A stretch of DNA of 64,000 nt from Desulfonatronum thioautotrophicum (GCF_000934745.1 NZ_JYNO01000004.1:62001-126000); one strand, 5' to 3'. Counted from the stretch's first letter, positions 35,932-43,554 are shown. The notes: generated from the sequence alone by a model not told the origin. Translations and numbers: made by a program.

Positions 35932-36780
35932 ATGTCTTCGGAGGCAAGAATGTTTGATCGGCTGAAGCATCTGGACCGTGATCTGCAAGACGCTTTGTTC
36001 GTCCAACTACGCAACCTCTGGACCCATGCGTCCACCGCCATCGAGGGCAATACCCTGACCCTGGGCGAGACGGCTTTTGTCCTCGGTGAGGGGCTGACCG
36101 TTTCCTGCAAGCCCCTCAAGGACCATCAGGAAGTGCTTGGTCACGCCAGAGCAATTGAGCTTGTGTACGAGATCGTCAAGAGAGACAAACCGCTCTGCGA
36201 AGCAAACCTTTTCGCCCTGCATGCAGCCGTGCAGGTGGAACAGGTTTTTGATGTGTACAAGCCTGTGGGAGGCTGGAAATTTGAGCCGAACTCCACGGTC
36301 ATGGTTTTCGACGATGAGCAGATCATTTTCGAGTATGCGGCACCGGAGGATGTTCCCGGGTTGATGGAAAAATGGTTTGCGCTGTTTGAACGGTTCCAGA
36401 GGGCTTCCGACACGGCACGGGAGAGGAGCCGGGATGAAGCGCTTCAGGCATACGTTCACATCCACACGGCCTTTGTCCGCATTCATCCCTTTTCCGACGG
36501 CAACGGCCGACTGGCGCGCCTTGTGGCCAACATCCCGGTGATCAGGGCCGGCTTTCCGCCCATCATCATCCCAAAGCAAGGACGACAGGAATATAGCGCC
36601 GCGCTGACGGAGTACCATCAACAAGCCGGACCGCTTGACGCTGAAGGCGAATTGCTCCCCAATCTCGAGGCATTGGATCGTTTTTCCACGTTCTGTTCCA
36701 GCGCATGGGCCGAGTCGAACCGTCTTGTGGACAAGGCGTTCGCGCTGCAACGAAACCGAGAATCCAAGGTGCAATCATGA
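35932..36780 (+). CDS. Fic-domain protein with N-terminal autoinhibitory motif
   Basis: Fic proteins transfer AMP or related groups to target hydroxyls. The catalytic motif is complete: HPFSDGNGRLAR with H185. Residues 34-40 (STAIEGN) match the inhibitory S/TxxxE(G/N) motif, so this is a class II (N-terminal helix) autoinhibited Fic. The C-terminal part is helical and unassigned. The gene sits between two fimT genes, and its stop overlaps the second fimT start (ATGA), so translation is coupled. Whether it acts on the pilus or is a passenger is unknown. The start at 35932 has a GGGGAACAATG context but no strong ribosome site; ATG 35950 is an alternative. Confidence 0.88.
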   Translation: MSSEARMFDRLKHLDRDLQDALFVQLRNLWTHASTAIEGNTLTLGETAFVLGEGLTVSCKPLKDHQEVLGHARAIELVYEIVKRDKPLCEANLFALHAAVQVEQVFDVYKPVGGWKFEPNSTVMVFDDEQIIFEYAAPEDVPGLMEKWFALFERFQRASDTARERSRDEALQAYVHIHTAFVRIHPFSDGNGRLARLVANIPVIRAGFPPIIIPKQGRQEYSAALTEYHQQAGPLDAEGELLPNLEALDRFSTFCSSAWAESNRLVDKAFALQRNRESKVQS

Positions 36781-37289
36781 TCGGATTTCAACCCAACAGA
36801 GAATCCGGCTTCAGTATCATCGAAGTCCTCATCGTGGTAGCCATCGCCTCCATCCTCACGGCCATCGCCATTCCGGCCTTCAACGTGTTCATCGGCAATA
36901 CGCGAGTCAGCACCGTGACCAACGAGTTCGTTTCCGCGCTGAATTTAGCGAGGAGTGAGGCCATCAAGCGTGGAGGCGATGTGCATGTCTGCCGCAGCTC
37001 CAACGGCGCGACCTGCGCCACGAGCGGGCACTGGGGCCAGGGTTGGCTGATCGCGGACGAGAACGATACTCCGATCAGGGTTCGAGAAGGCCTGAGAGAG
37101 CCTTCGTCTTTTGCCGGAAACGGCACACTAGCCACGAACACAAACACCAGAATTACTTTTAGTCGCGATGGTAGAGTGTTGGAAAATGTCGATGCTTCCT
37201 TTTTACAGGTTCAAAGCAAAGGGCGTTCGATGTGCATCCGGATCAATTCGGCTGGCCGGGTGAGGTCTGAAAGCGGGGCGTGTAGTTAA
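36777..37289 (+). CDS. fimT: Second GspH/FimT-type minor pseudopilin
   Basis: A type IV pilus minor pilin of 170 residues. Leader MIGFQPNRESG is cut before FSIIEVLIVVAIASILTAIAI, with glutamate at +5. The FimT region LNLARSEAIKRGGDVHVCRS closely parallels the first copy, so the two look like paralogues. The end SRDGRV... RINSAGRVRSE also matches. It starts inside the Fic stop codon overlap. Downstream the pilus locus is interrupted for about 7.4 kb before pilV. Confidence 0.88.
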   Translation: MIGFQPNRESGFSIIEVLIVVAIASILTAIAIPAFNVFIGNTRVSTVTNEFVSALNLARSEAIKRGGDVHVCRSSNGATCATSGHWGQGWLIADENDTPIRVREGLREPSSFAGNGTLATNTNTRITFSRDGRVLENVDASFLQVQSKGRSMCIRINSAGRVRSESGACS

Positions 37290-37326
37290 ATGACATCGTT
37301 GGCACTATTCTACAGGAGTTTCATCC

Positions 37327-37716
37327 GTGGAAACTGAAGCAAAAATAAAAGTAGATCAGTATAATTATCAGCAGGCAAAAAAGATTTTGCAACATATTGG
37401 TCTGGATTATTCACAGGCGATCAATCTCTTCAATGAGATGATAATATTTCAAAAAGGTCTTCCTTTCGAATACAAATATCCCAATGCGGAAACATTGAAG
37501 GCAATGGAGGAAGCCAGAAATATGGATGGCGATTTTATATCTATTGATGAATTATCGAAGGCCCAATATGCGTTTCGGGCAGGTGACCTGTCTGCCAACA
37601 GGCCGTCAGGGAATAATAATTACGCCTTCGGTTTATGCCCCAAGGGGGCATCGTCCCGTAGCCCAGGGTTGGACAGCCAAAGGCTGGCCTACCCTGGGTC
37701 AATTGAAAGAAAGTGA
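37327..37716 (+). CDS. RelB/DinJ-like orphan antitoxin with repeat-derived tail
   Basis: The first ~80 residues look like a RelB/DinJ-type ribbon-helix-helix antitoxin (ILQHIGLDYSQAINLFNEM, IIFQKGLPFEYKYPNAETLKAM). GTG 37327 has ACAGGAG upstream. The C-terminal ~45 residues are translated from a palindromic repeat that begins at about 37632 and are not family sequence. No RelE/YafQ toxin follows. The gene is therefore an antitoxin remnant whose toxin was lost when the repeat inserted. Confidence 0.6.
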   Translation: METEAKIKVDQYNYQQAKKILQHIGLDYSQAINLFNEMIIFQKGLPFEYKYPNAETLKAMEEARNMDGDFISIDELSKAQYAFRAGDLSANRPSGNNNYAFGLCPKGASSRSPGLDSQRLAYPGSIERK

Positions 37717-37912
37717 GACAACCCCAAAGGGGTTGCGTCAGGTATAGCCTTGCTCGGAGCTGGCCGGATTTCCATTTTGCGGGACGCAACCCCCTTGGGG
37801 TTGAAGAAAAAATATGGTGTTGGTCCCAGGGTAGCGTCTGCAGCCTCGCTACGCCGCAACCCTGGGCTATGGGACTGAATCCCGTTGGGATTCCCGGAGA
37901 AAAAAACAGTCC
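37632..37912. repeat. Compound palindromic element with TAGCCCAGGGTTGG arms (copy 1)
   Basis: This 280-base element contains TAGCCCAGGGTTGG and later AACCCTGGGCTATGG in inverted order, plus an inner pair CAACCCCAAAGGGGTTGCGTC / GACGCAACCCCCTTGGGGTTG (each 21 bases or less when split at the stem). A second copy with the same order lies at 53921-54196. Both end in GAATCCCGTTGGGATTC followed by an A-run and ACAGTC. It interrupts the 3' end of the RelB-like gene. Confidence 0.75.
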
Positions 37913-37969
37913 GAAACGCATGATGTGCCAAGGGAAATTTATTTTGAAGCGCTTCTCTGGCGACCATTC

Positions 37970-38096
37970 CTGTAGGAGCAGGCCTCGCGCCTGCCCAGGT
38001 TGCGAGCAATCGCATGGGATACCAATGTGTTACGACCGTAACTCGCTGCCGCCCCGACCCAGGGCAACCGCGAGGGCCGCCCCTAGCCGCCCCTAC
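37970..38096. repeat. Degenerate GTAGGAGCAGGC / GCCGCCCCTAC palindrome
   Basis: TGTAGGAGCAGGCCTCGCG on the left and GCGAGGGCCGCCCC on the right form arms of the same type as those inside the element at 23157-23470. With the neighbouring element it fills the 455 bases between the RelB-like gene and the next nucleotidyltransferase gene; no gene is seen there. Confidence 0.5.
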
Positions 38097-38171
38097 GGAA
38101 GGGCAAGCGCGACACGGTGATAACCACCATACTGTTTAGGTTATTTGTTCGATTCCTTACCCAGGACTACC

Positions 38172-38552
38172 ATGATCGAAGCGACAACCATAGATCCCGC
38201 GACCATGCAGCGCTACCGGGAAACTGCAAAGCGTCGCTTTGATGCCTTGGCGCGTCAACGTGATGAACGGAGAACAAAGGCTTGGGAAGTTGCACATGCG
38301 GCTGGCGAGTTACTTCGGAGGCGGTTTCATGCGCGAATGGTTTGGGTGTTTGGATCCCTTCTACAGGATGGCCTGTTTCACGATCACTCCGACGTGGACG
38401 TGGCCGCTTTGGGCCTGCGCCAGGAGGACATCCTGAAAGCGGTTGCCGCGGTTACCAGTTTGGATTCGGATATCTCTGTGGATCTTGTGATCTTCGAAGA
38501 TGCCCCGAAAAGTCTGCGTCAAATCATCCAGGCTGAAGGGAGGCCGGTATGA
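38172..38552 (+). CDS. MNT-type nucleotidyltransferase (antitoxin of HEPN/MNT-like pair)
   Basis: A small nucleotidyltransferase-fold protein with the motif VFGSLLQDGLFHDHSDVDVAALG, whose GS and DxD residues are complete. In HEPN/MNT modules such enzymes neutralise the HEPN RNase by adding nucleotides or by binding. ATG 38172 (AGGA upstream) is chosen over 38145. The stop overlaps the next gene by four bases, the usual arrangement of the pair. Confidence 0.8.
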   Translation: MIEATTIDPATMQRYRETAKRRFDALARQRDERRTKAWEVAHAAGELLRRRFHARMVWVFGSLLQDGLFHDHSDVDVAALGLRQEDILKAVAAVTSLDSDISVDLVIFEDAPKSLRQIIQAEGRPV

Positions 38553-39052
38553 TGCACACCGCTGAAGTTTTTCCCGCATTGGCCGGTCGAATTGAACAGG
38601 TCCTTCTGGATGCGAAACGGGTAGCTGAACGAGCAGGAATGCTGCTGGACAAGGCCCGACAATCCGGGGACCAGTGTTATCTGGACGGAGTGGCTCTGAA
38701 CCTGCACGGTTTTTATGCCGCCGTTGAATCATGTTTCGAAGATATTGCCCGCACCGTGGACGGAGCATTGCCCTCGGGGAAAAATTGGCATCAAGAGCTG
38801 TTGCGCCAGATGGGCGCCGAGTTGAAAGGCGTCAGGCCGGCTGTCATTTCGCTGCCAACGCGGGACTGTCTGGACGAATATCGCGCCTTTCGCCACCTTG
38901 TCCGCAATGTTTACACATTCAACCTGCGGCCCGAGCGGGTTGCCGCCTTGGCCGAGGAGGTGTTGCCCTGCCATGAGCAGGTGCAGCGGGACGTTGATAA
39001 ATTCAAAGGCTTTCTAATAGCAATGGCTGAAATGCCGCCTGATGAACAGTGA
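38549..39052 (+). CDS. HepT-like toxin-family protein with altered RNase motif
   Basis: The partner of the preceding nucleotidyltransferase: a 167-residue helical protein of the HepT/HEPN-like kind. Where HEPN RNases have R(x4-6)H near a tyrosine, this protein has FRHLVRNVYTF, so the final position is asparagine, not histidine. It may be inactive, or it may use the RAFRH spacing. This variant is seen from the sequence; its effect is inference. Confidence 0.68.
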   Translation: MMHTAEVFPALAGRIEQVLLDAKRVAERAGMLLDKARQSGDQCYLDGVALNLHGFYAAVESCFEDIARTVDGALPSGKNWHQELLRQMGAELKGVRPAVISLPTRDCLDEYRAFRHLVRNVYTFNLRPERVAALAEEVLPCHEQVQRDVDKFKGFLIAMAEMPPDEQ

Positions 39053-39473
39053 AACTCAGGGCAACAGCATGCAAATCATCTCGCGACACCTTGAGACCAT
39101 CAAACAGGGCATTGCCCAGGACGACCGGATCGTCTTCGCCTATCTGTACGGCTCAGCCCTGGAGGACCCGGGGGCCCGGGATATTGATATCGCGCTGTAT
39201 GCCCGCGATGGCGTTGACCCGTTTCTGCTCAGCGCGGACACGGCCCTGGGCCTGTCCAGGGACACCGGCATCCCGCCGGACGATTTCGATATCCGGGTGA
39301 TCAACGACGTGGTGGAGCATGGCGATGTACTGGGCTTGCTGTATCTGCGCACTGTTTTCCAGCAAGGAATGCTGCTCCACGACAAGGACCCGGATATGCG
39401 AGGGGATGTGCTGGAACGTTTTGGATATCGGTACCGGGAATGCGAGGGATTGATCCAGGAGGTCTTGACATGA
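39042..39473 (+). CDS. Second MNT-type nucleotidyltransferase (MntA-like)
   Basis: A 143-residue nucleotidyltransferase with YLYGSALEDPGARDIDIALY, the complete GS...DxD site. It overlaps the end of the HepT-like gene by 11 bases; ATG 39069 is a second possible start. A HEPN partner of its own is missing, so it may share the previous one or be an orphan. MntA-type enzymes polyAMPylate HepT toxins. Confidence 0.75.
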   Translation: MNSETQGNSMQIISRHLETIKQGIAQDDRIVFAYLYGSALEDPGARDIDIALYARDGVDPFLLSADTALGLSRDTGIPPDDFDIRVINDVVEHGDVLGLLYLRTVFQQGMLLHDKDPDMRGDVLERFGYRYRECEGLIQEVLT

Positions 39474-39518
39474 GGGTCAATTCTTCCGCCATCAGGGGAT
39501 TTTAGGCTTAAACACAGT

Positions 39519-40883
39519 ATGGTCGATGAAATGCAGCGAATCCACTCCCTGATCCAAGAGGGCGAGTCCCAGACATTGGAGTACAAGCTCTCCTTTGGCC
39601 GCGAGGCCATGGAGACTTTGTGCGCGTTCGCCAACGCCAAGGGAGGCTCGGTTTTGATCGGAGTGGACAGCAAGGGTCGGATCAAGGGGGTGCAGGCCTC
39701 TTGGGAGAGCGTTCAGCAATGGATCAACCAGCTGAAAGGGTCCACGTCGCCGTCCATCGTCGCCGACGTGGACGTGTTCGAGGTGGAGGGTAAAACCGTC
39801 GTAGAGCTTTCCACATTCGGCCATCCCATCAAGCCCATCAGTTTCAAGGGAAAATACTTTACCCGAAAGCACAACTCCAACCATCTCATGACATTGAGTG
39901 AGATCGCTAACGAGCACCTGAATACACTGAATTTGAGTTGGGATTTCGCCATTGATCCTCGACATGGCCTGGAAGAAATTTCCTTGGACAAAGTCAACGC
40001 CTTCGTTGCTATGGCCAACGCGTTGCGGGACCATCCCATCACGGATGATCCTTTGACCGTTCTGCGCAAATTCGAACTGCTTCGAGAAGGCCGTGTAACT
40101 TTGGGATGCTTCCTGCTCTTTTGCCGGGAGCCGAGCCTGATCAGCACCATTGACGCCGGGAGATTCGATTCCGAGACCATTATTCGGGACGGACTGACCA
40201 TTCGGGATGATCTTTTTTCCGAGGTCGAGGCCTGCATGGGATTTGTCCGGAAGCACATCAGCAAGCGCTACCTGATCACCGACAAGGCCCAGCGCACCGA
40301 GGTTTGGGAATACCCCCTGGAGGCGGTTCGAGAGGTCGTGATCAACATGATCGTGCATCGCGACTACCGGGCCAGCGCGGACTCCACCCTGAAAATTTTC
40401 AATGACAGGATGGAGTTGTTCAACCCGGGAACCTTGCCCGAAGGCCTCCTGCTCGAAGACATCCTGGCCGGCAGGTCCGCCTCCAATCCCAGGAACAAGC
40501 AGATCGCCGGAATGTTCAAGGAAGCCGGACTGATCGAAAAATATGGCTCAGGAATTGTCCGCGTCCACCGGACCATGCTCCAGGCCGGAGCCCCAGCACC
40601 ACATTTCGAGCCCATGACGCACAGTTTCAAGGTCACGCTCTTTCCCATCTCATTTGGCGGAGTAAGTGGCAGAGTAAATGGCGGAGTAAATGGCGGAGTA
40701 AATGGTGTGTTCTCCCATATCCAAAGCCATCCAGGCCAAAATACGGGAAAGATCAGCAAGGCCTTGGGCTTGCCGAAGAGAACCGTTGAACGCCGGATCA
40801 GGGAAATGAAAGGCCAGGGGCTGATAGAATTTCGTGGCGCTCCGAAGACGGGTGGGTATTATGCGTGCCGTGACGCCGATTGA
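39519..40883 (+). CDS. AlbA_2 (Schlafen-like) domain ATP-binding regulator
   Basis: A 454-residue protein with an N-terminal AlbA_2/Schlafen-like domain (QTLEYKLSFGREAMETLCAFANAKGG, seen as its two halves) and a central ATPase-like module (EAVREVVINMIVHRDYRA). A C-terminal winged-helix region (KISKALGLPKRTVERRIREM) completes it. Such proteins are usually predicted transcription regulators and are common in accessory regions. Before the winged helix there is a tandem run of GVNG units (DNA 40656-40712). ATG 39519 is used; no strong ribosome site is visible. Its target is unknown. Confidence 0.82.
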   Translation: MVDEMQRIHSLIQEGESQTLEYKLSFGREAMETLCAFANAKGGSVLIGVDSKGRIKGVQASWESVQQWINQLKGSTSPSIVADVDVFEVEGKTVVELSTFGHPIKPISFKGKYFTRKHNSNHLMTLSEIANEHLNTLNLSWDFAIDPRHGLEEISLDKVNAFVAMANALRDHPITDDPLTVLRKFELLREGRVTLGCFLLFCREPSLISTIDAGRFDSETIIRDGLTIRDDLFSEVEACMGFVRKHISKRYLITDKAQRTEVWEYPLEAVREVVINMIVHRDYRASADSTLKIFNDRMELFNPGTLPEGLLLEDILAGRSASNPRNKQIAGMFKEAGLIEKYGSGIVRVHRTMLQAGAPAPHFEPMTHSFKVTLFPISFGGVSGRVNGGVNGGVNGVFSHIQSHPGQNTGKISKALGLPKRTVERRIREMKGQGLIEFRGAPKTGGYYACRDAD

Positions 40884-40925
40884 TCAGACATCCAGAGGTT
40901 TTGAATAACCGCAGGAGAAGTCATC

Positions 40926-41254
40926 ATGAATACTATTTCCATGAATTTGGATATCCCACGTGATCTCGTCGTGGCCTTGAATGTACCGCAGGCTGAAATC
41001 GCAGATCGATACGGGAACTTATCGCGGTCTCTCTTTTTCGAGAAGGCCGGATTTCTTCAGGAAAAGGATCAGAATTGCTTGGAATTTCCAAATTCACTTT
41101 TATCCAACTCCTTGCCAGGCACGGAATAGATTATTTTACCGAAAATTCAGGTGAATTAACCTCTGATGTGGCGGATATCGCGTTATTGCTTCAAAAAGGC
41201 ATCCAAGTGATTGTTGTATCCAACGCTGGCCTAGTTAGAGAATTGTCAAATTAA
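40926..41254 (+). pseudogene. Frameshifted UPF0175 antitoxin gene
   Basis: The start MNTISMNLDIPRDLVVALNV (AGGAGAAG before ATG 40926) is typical of UPF0175 proteins. After about residue 33 the frame becomes non-family, but another frame reads REGRISSGKGSELLGISKFT and then FIQLLARHGIDYF to a stop at 41254, which is the expected continuation. The shift lies near the CTCTCTTTTTCG tract at about 41029-41040. A one-base indel in the T run would explain it. The product is thus broken, unless a sequencing error is involved. Confidence 0.7.
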
Positions 41255-41394
41255 TAATCAATTCAAGTTCATACCGTTAAGTAGTAATGGATTGAAATGG
41301 GATGATTTTGATTGACATTGCTGAATTTTTCAAATCCAAGACATTGAGATAAATGTTTTCTCTCTAATTTTCAGATATATAGTGAGCAAAAGCC

Positions 41395-41640
41395 ATGGAA
41401 GATCTGCATACCACGAAACAAAAATTAGTTATTGAGATAGAGCAATTACCAAATATTTCTATTATGGAACTCCAAAATTTTGTCCAATACTTGAAATTTA
41501 AACAAGCCGGCATGACAGCCCTATCAAGTGATATTCGTGAATTACGTCCGGAAGATGACCCGATTCTTCGTGTATGTGGATTCATTGATGTACCACCATT
41601 TTCTGAGACGATTGATGATACTTTGTATGGTGCACTATGA
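41395..41640 (+). CDS. Small antitoxin-like protein paired with PIN toxin
   Basis: An 81-residue protein (MEDLHTTKQKLVIEIEQLPN) with an early helical part and an acidic, aromatic C-terminus (PPFSETIDDTLYGAL) of the kind that wraps PIN toxins. No exact family is recognised; it resembles DUF2281-type antitoxins in form. It overlaps the PIN gene by four bases (ATGA), the classical antitoxin-toxin arrangement. The DNA is AT-rich relative to the flanks. Confidence 0.65.
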   Translation: MEDLHTTKQKLVIEIEQLPNISIMELQNFVQYLKFKQAGMTALSSDIRELRPEDDPILRVCGFIDVPPFSETIDDTLYGAL

Positions 41641-42062
41641 AGACCATGTGTATTGATACCTGGGGATGGATTAATATTTTCAATCGGAAAGAATCGCATC
41701 ACCACGAAGTGACTGAAATCTATCATAATGTCCGAAACACACGAGGTATAATCATCACTACTGATTACATTTTAGATGAAGTCTATACGTTGTTGTTTAA
41801 ACGTGTTTCGTTTGATGTGGCACGGCAAGCTGTTGAAGCTATCTCAAAGGCAATTGAAGATGCGTATCTCAACTTTGTCTGGATTACCCCGGAAAGGTTT
41901 AAGGCCGCACAAATACTGCGTATCAAATTCCAGGATAAGCCAGATATCTCGTTTACGGATCTGACTTCGATGGTGGTCATGCAAGAATTGAAGATATCTG
42001 AAATTGTGACTGGAGATGCTCACTTTACTCATGTTGGAATGGGATTTAGCTTGCTGCCATAG
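41637..42062 (+). CDS. PIN-domain ribonuclease toxin (VapC-like)
   Basis: A 141-residue PIN protein expected to be an RNase neutralised by the preceding gene product. Acidic site residues appear as CIDTWGWINIF (D), TTDYILDEVYTLL (D/E), ISFTDLTSMVVM (D) and EIVTGDAHF (D). All four positions are present, so it looks active. AT-rich base use suggests acquisition. Confidence 0.82.
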   Translation: MKTMCIDTWGWINIFNRKESHHHEVTEIYHNVRNTRGIIITTDYILDEVYTLLFKRVSFDVARQAVEAISKAIEDAYLNFVWITPERFKAAQILRIKFQDKPDISFTDLTSMVVMQELKISEIVTGDAHFTHVGMGFSLLP

Positions 42063-42067
42063 AAGGG

Positions 42068-42253
42068 ATGGATAGTCGCGTTTGGGTTGTCAATGCATCC
42101 CCATTGATATTGCTGGGAAAGTCTGGATATCTCCGATCGTTCCAACGCTGGAGCGTGGGAACGATCGAAAAGCCAACGTTCGCAGAGGCAACCTATGCTC
42201 ACGTATCAACCTGTTCTGAACCATCCCAAGACCTGACCCCGAGCGCGGATTAG
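42068..42253 (+). pseudogene. Truncated DUF3368 PIN-like toxin remnant, copy 1
   Basis: The first ~23 residues (MDSRVWVVNASPLILLGKSG) are the N-terminus of a DUF3368 protein, normally about 150 residues and partner of UPF0175 antitoxins. After GKSGYL the frame runs into a hairpin repeat at 42135 and ends. Bases 42068-42166 are identical to 43374-43472, so this is a duplicated fragment. No UPF0175 gene precedes this copy. Confidence 0.75.
42135..42227. repeat. GATCGTTCC...GGAACGATC hairpin element ending in GAACCATCCC (copy 1)
   Basis: A hairpin (42135-42166) is followed by CGTTCGCAG, AACCTATGCTCAC and CAACCTGTTCTGAACCATCCC (in parts). The same series occurs at 43441-43534. The final GAACCATCCC is also the right end of the elements at 391-601 and 51927-52176, so they may be one family. 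It truncates the DUF3368 reading frame. Confidence 0.65.
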
Positions 42254-42297
42254 TGGTAAAAAAGGATAGTTCACTTACTCACGAGGAGACGCAAACC

Positions 42298-42507
42298 ATG
42301 GAGACTATTTCTTTTAGAACCCAGTCGAAAGGTCATATTATCGAGATCCCCAAAGAATATTCTCATTTTGCCTCCAAGCAAATTGACGTTGTTCTCTCCG
42401 TACATGAACCTATGGAAGTGAAGAGTCATATTGAAAAGGGAATGCGTTCCATGTCGTTAAATACAAAATTTTTCAAATTTGATCGTCAAGAAGCAAATCA
42501 AAGATGA
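42298..42507 (+). CDS. Small VapB-like antitoxin paired with PIN toxin
   Basis: A 69-residue protein (METISFRTQSKGHIIEIPKE) with an N-terminal beta-strand pattern like AbrB/VapB-type or other short PIN antitoxins and a basic C-terminus. ATG 42298 has GAGGAG upstream and is preferred to 42253. The stop overlaps the PIN toxin start by four bases. The family is not certain. Confidence 0.62.
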   Translation: METISFRTQSKGHIIEIPKEYSHFASKQIDVVLSVHEPMEVKSHIEKGMRSMSLNTKFFKFDRQEANQR

Positions 42508-42917
42508 ACGCATATTTTATCGATACGAATGTGTTGATTTATGGTTTTTCTTCAGATGAGCCTATAAAGTCACATATTGCCAACAAATTGATTTTTGATG
42601 GTGATGGAATAATTTCCTTGCAGGTTGTCAATGAATTTTCCAATATATGTTTGCGAAAATTTAGAAAAGATCCATCAACCGTCATTGAAGCTGTTAATGA
42701 AGTTTATTCAAAGATTCGTGTTGTCAATTTCTCTGTTTCAACGCAGATCAAGGCATTGGAGTTGTGTCAATGTGTAAATGTTTCTTTCTATGATGCATTG
42801 ATTTTAGCAACTGCCTTGCAAAACAAGTGCTCAATTGTCTATAGTGAAGACATGCAACATGGCCAGATTATTGAACATACATTGACCATAACAAATCCTT
42901 TTTTTGCGTGCTCTTAA
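42504..42917 (+). CDS. PIN-domain ribonuclease toxin (VapC-like), second pair
   Basis: A 137-residue VapC-type PIN protein: YFIDTNVLIYGFSSDE (D), ISLQVVNEFSNI (E), VSFYDALILATAL (D) and IVYSEDMQHGQ (D), all four acidic positions present. These are RNases acting on tRNA or rRNA in known cases. Coupled to the antitoxin upstream. The DNA is AT-rich. Confidence 0.85.
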   Translation: MNAYFIDTNVLIYGFSSDEPIKSHIANKLIFDGDGIISLQVVNEFSNICLRKFRKDPSTVIEAVNEVYSKIRVVNFSVSTQIKALELCQCVNVSFYDALILATALQNKCSIVYSEDMQHGQIIEHTLTITNPFFACS

Positions 42918-42920
42918 GTG

Positions 42921-43060
42921 TATCTCAACCCGAATGAACCTGTTCCGGTAGACGATTGGGAAGTATACAAATGATTTTAATGGATACTCATATCTGGGTT
43001 TGGTGAATTCACAATGATAATCGATTAACCAACAGAATTCGAGAACTCATCCAAGCAAGT
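42921..43060 (+). pseudogene. Remnant of a third VapBC pair
   Basis: Bases 42921-42974 encode an antitoxin end (LNPNEPVPVDDWEVYK, stop). The next frame overlaps it by ATGA at 42971 and reads MILMDTHIWVW followed by an in-frame TGA. In the same phase the reading continues IHNDNRLTNRIRELIQA, the normal PIN toxin continuation. The toxin is cut at about 43060 by a CATACCCGCGTAGGCAGG-type repeat. So both a nonsense codon and a truncation are present, and the antitoxin 5' end is missing. Confidence 0.7.
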
Positions 43061-43132
43061 CATACCCGCGTAGGCAGGTATCCAGTCCACTTTCGCTCAG
43101 ATGAACTGAGTAGTTACCAAGGAGTTTTGTAT

Positions 43133-43381
43133 ATGACTACGCTTACTGTTGATGTCGACTCTTCCTTTTTGGGAACATTGCGACTTTCTCCCGATGAATT
43201 CGTACGAGAAATGAAAATCGCCGCAGCCGTGCAATGGTACGCTCAGGGTACCATATCCCAGGAAAAAGCCGCCATGCTTGCCGGTTTGTCGCGCTTTGAT
43301 TTTCTTGATGAGCTGCGTTTACGGAAAGTTAACGCATGTCAAGCGACACAAGATGAATTGCTCGAGGAAATACATGGATAG
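43133..43381 (+). CDS. UPF0175 family antitoxin
   Basis: An 82-residue UPF0175 protein with the characteristic AAAVQWYAQGTISQEKAAML and AGLSRFDFLDEL (helix-turn-helix-like) core. AAGGAG precedes ATG 43133. UPF0175 proteins normally neutralise DUF3368 toxins, and a truncated DUF3368 gene indeed overlaps its end. This is the intact partner of a broken pair. Confidence 0.82.
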   Translation: MTTLTVDVDSSFLGTLRLSPDEFVREMKIAAAVQWYAQGTISQEKAAMLAGLSRFDFLDELRLRKVNACQATQDELLEEIHG

Positions 43382-43526
43382 TCGCGTTTGGGTTGTCAAT
43401 GCATCCCCATTGATATTGCTGGGAAAGTCTGGATATCTCCGATCGTTCCAACGCTGGAGCGTGGGAACGATCAAGACGCCCTCGTTCGCAGGGGGGAACC
43501 TATGCTCACATGTCAACCTGTTCTGA
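43374..43526 (+). pseudogene. Truncated DUF3368 PIN-like toxin remnant, copy 2
   Basis: It begins MDSRVWVVNASPLILLGKSG, overlapping the UPF0175 gene by eight bases, the natural operon arrangement. After residue 23 the frame runs into the hairpin element at 43441. Bases 43374-43472 equal 42068-42166 exactly. The toxin is lost while the antitoxin survives. Confidence 0.75.
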
Positions 43527-43534
43527 ACCATCCC
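43441..43534. repeat. GATCGTTCC...GGAACGATC hairpin element ending in GAACCATCCC (copy 2)
   Basis: The hairpin 43441-43472 is identical to that at 42135-42166. The rest (CGTTCGCAG, AACCTATGCTCAC, GAACCATCCC at 43525-43534) matches with some changes. Both copies join DUF3368 sequence at the same base. Confidence 0.65.
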
Positions 43535-43554
43535 AGCAATTGAACAGAATTTCC

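Noticed and set aside
40656-40712. GGAGTAAATGGC tandem repeats considered as a CRISPR-like array
   Set aside because: The units are contiguous without spacers, in frame, and code for a GVNG linker in the AlbA_2 protein.
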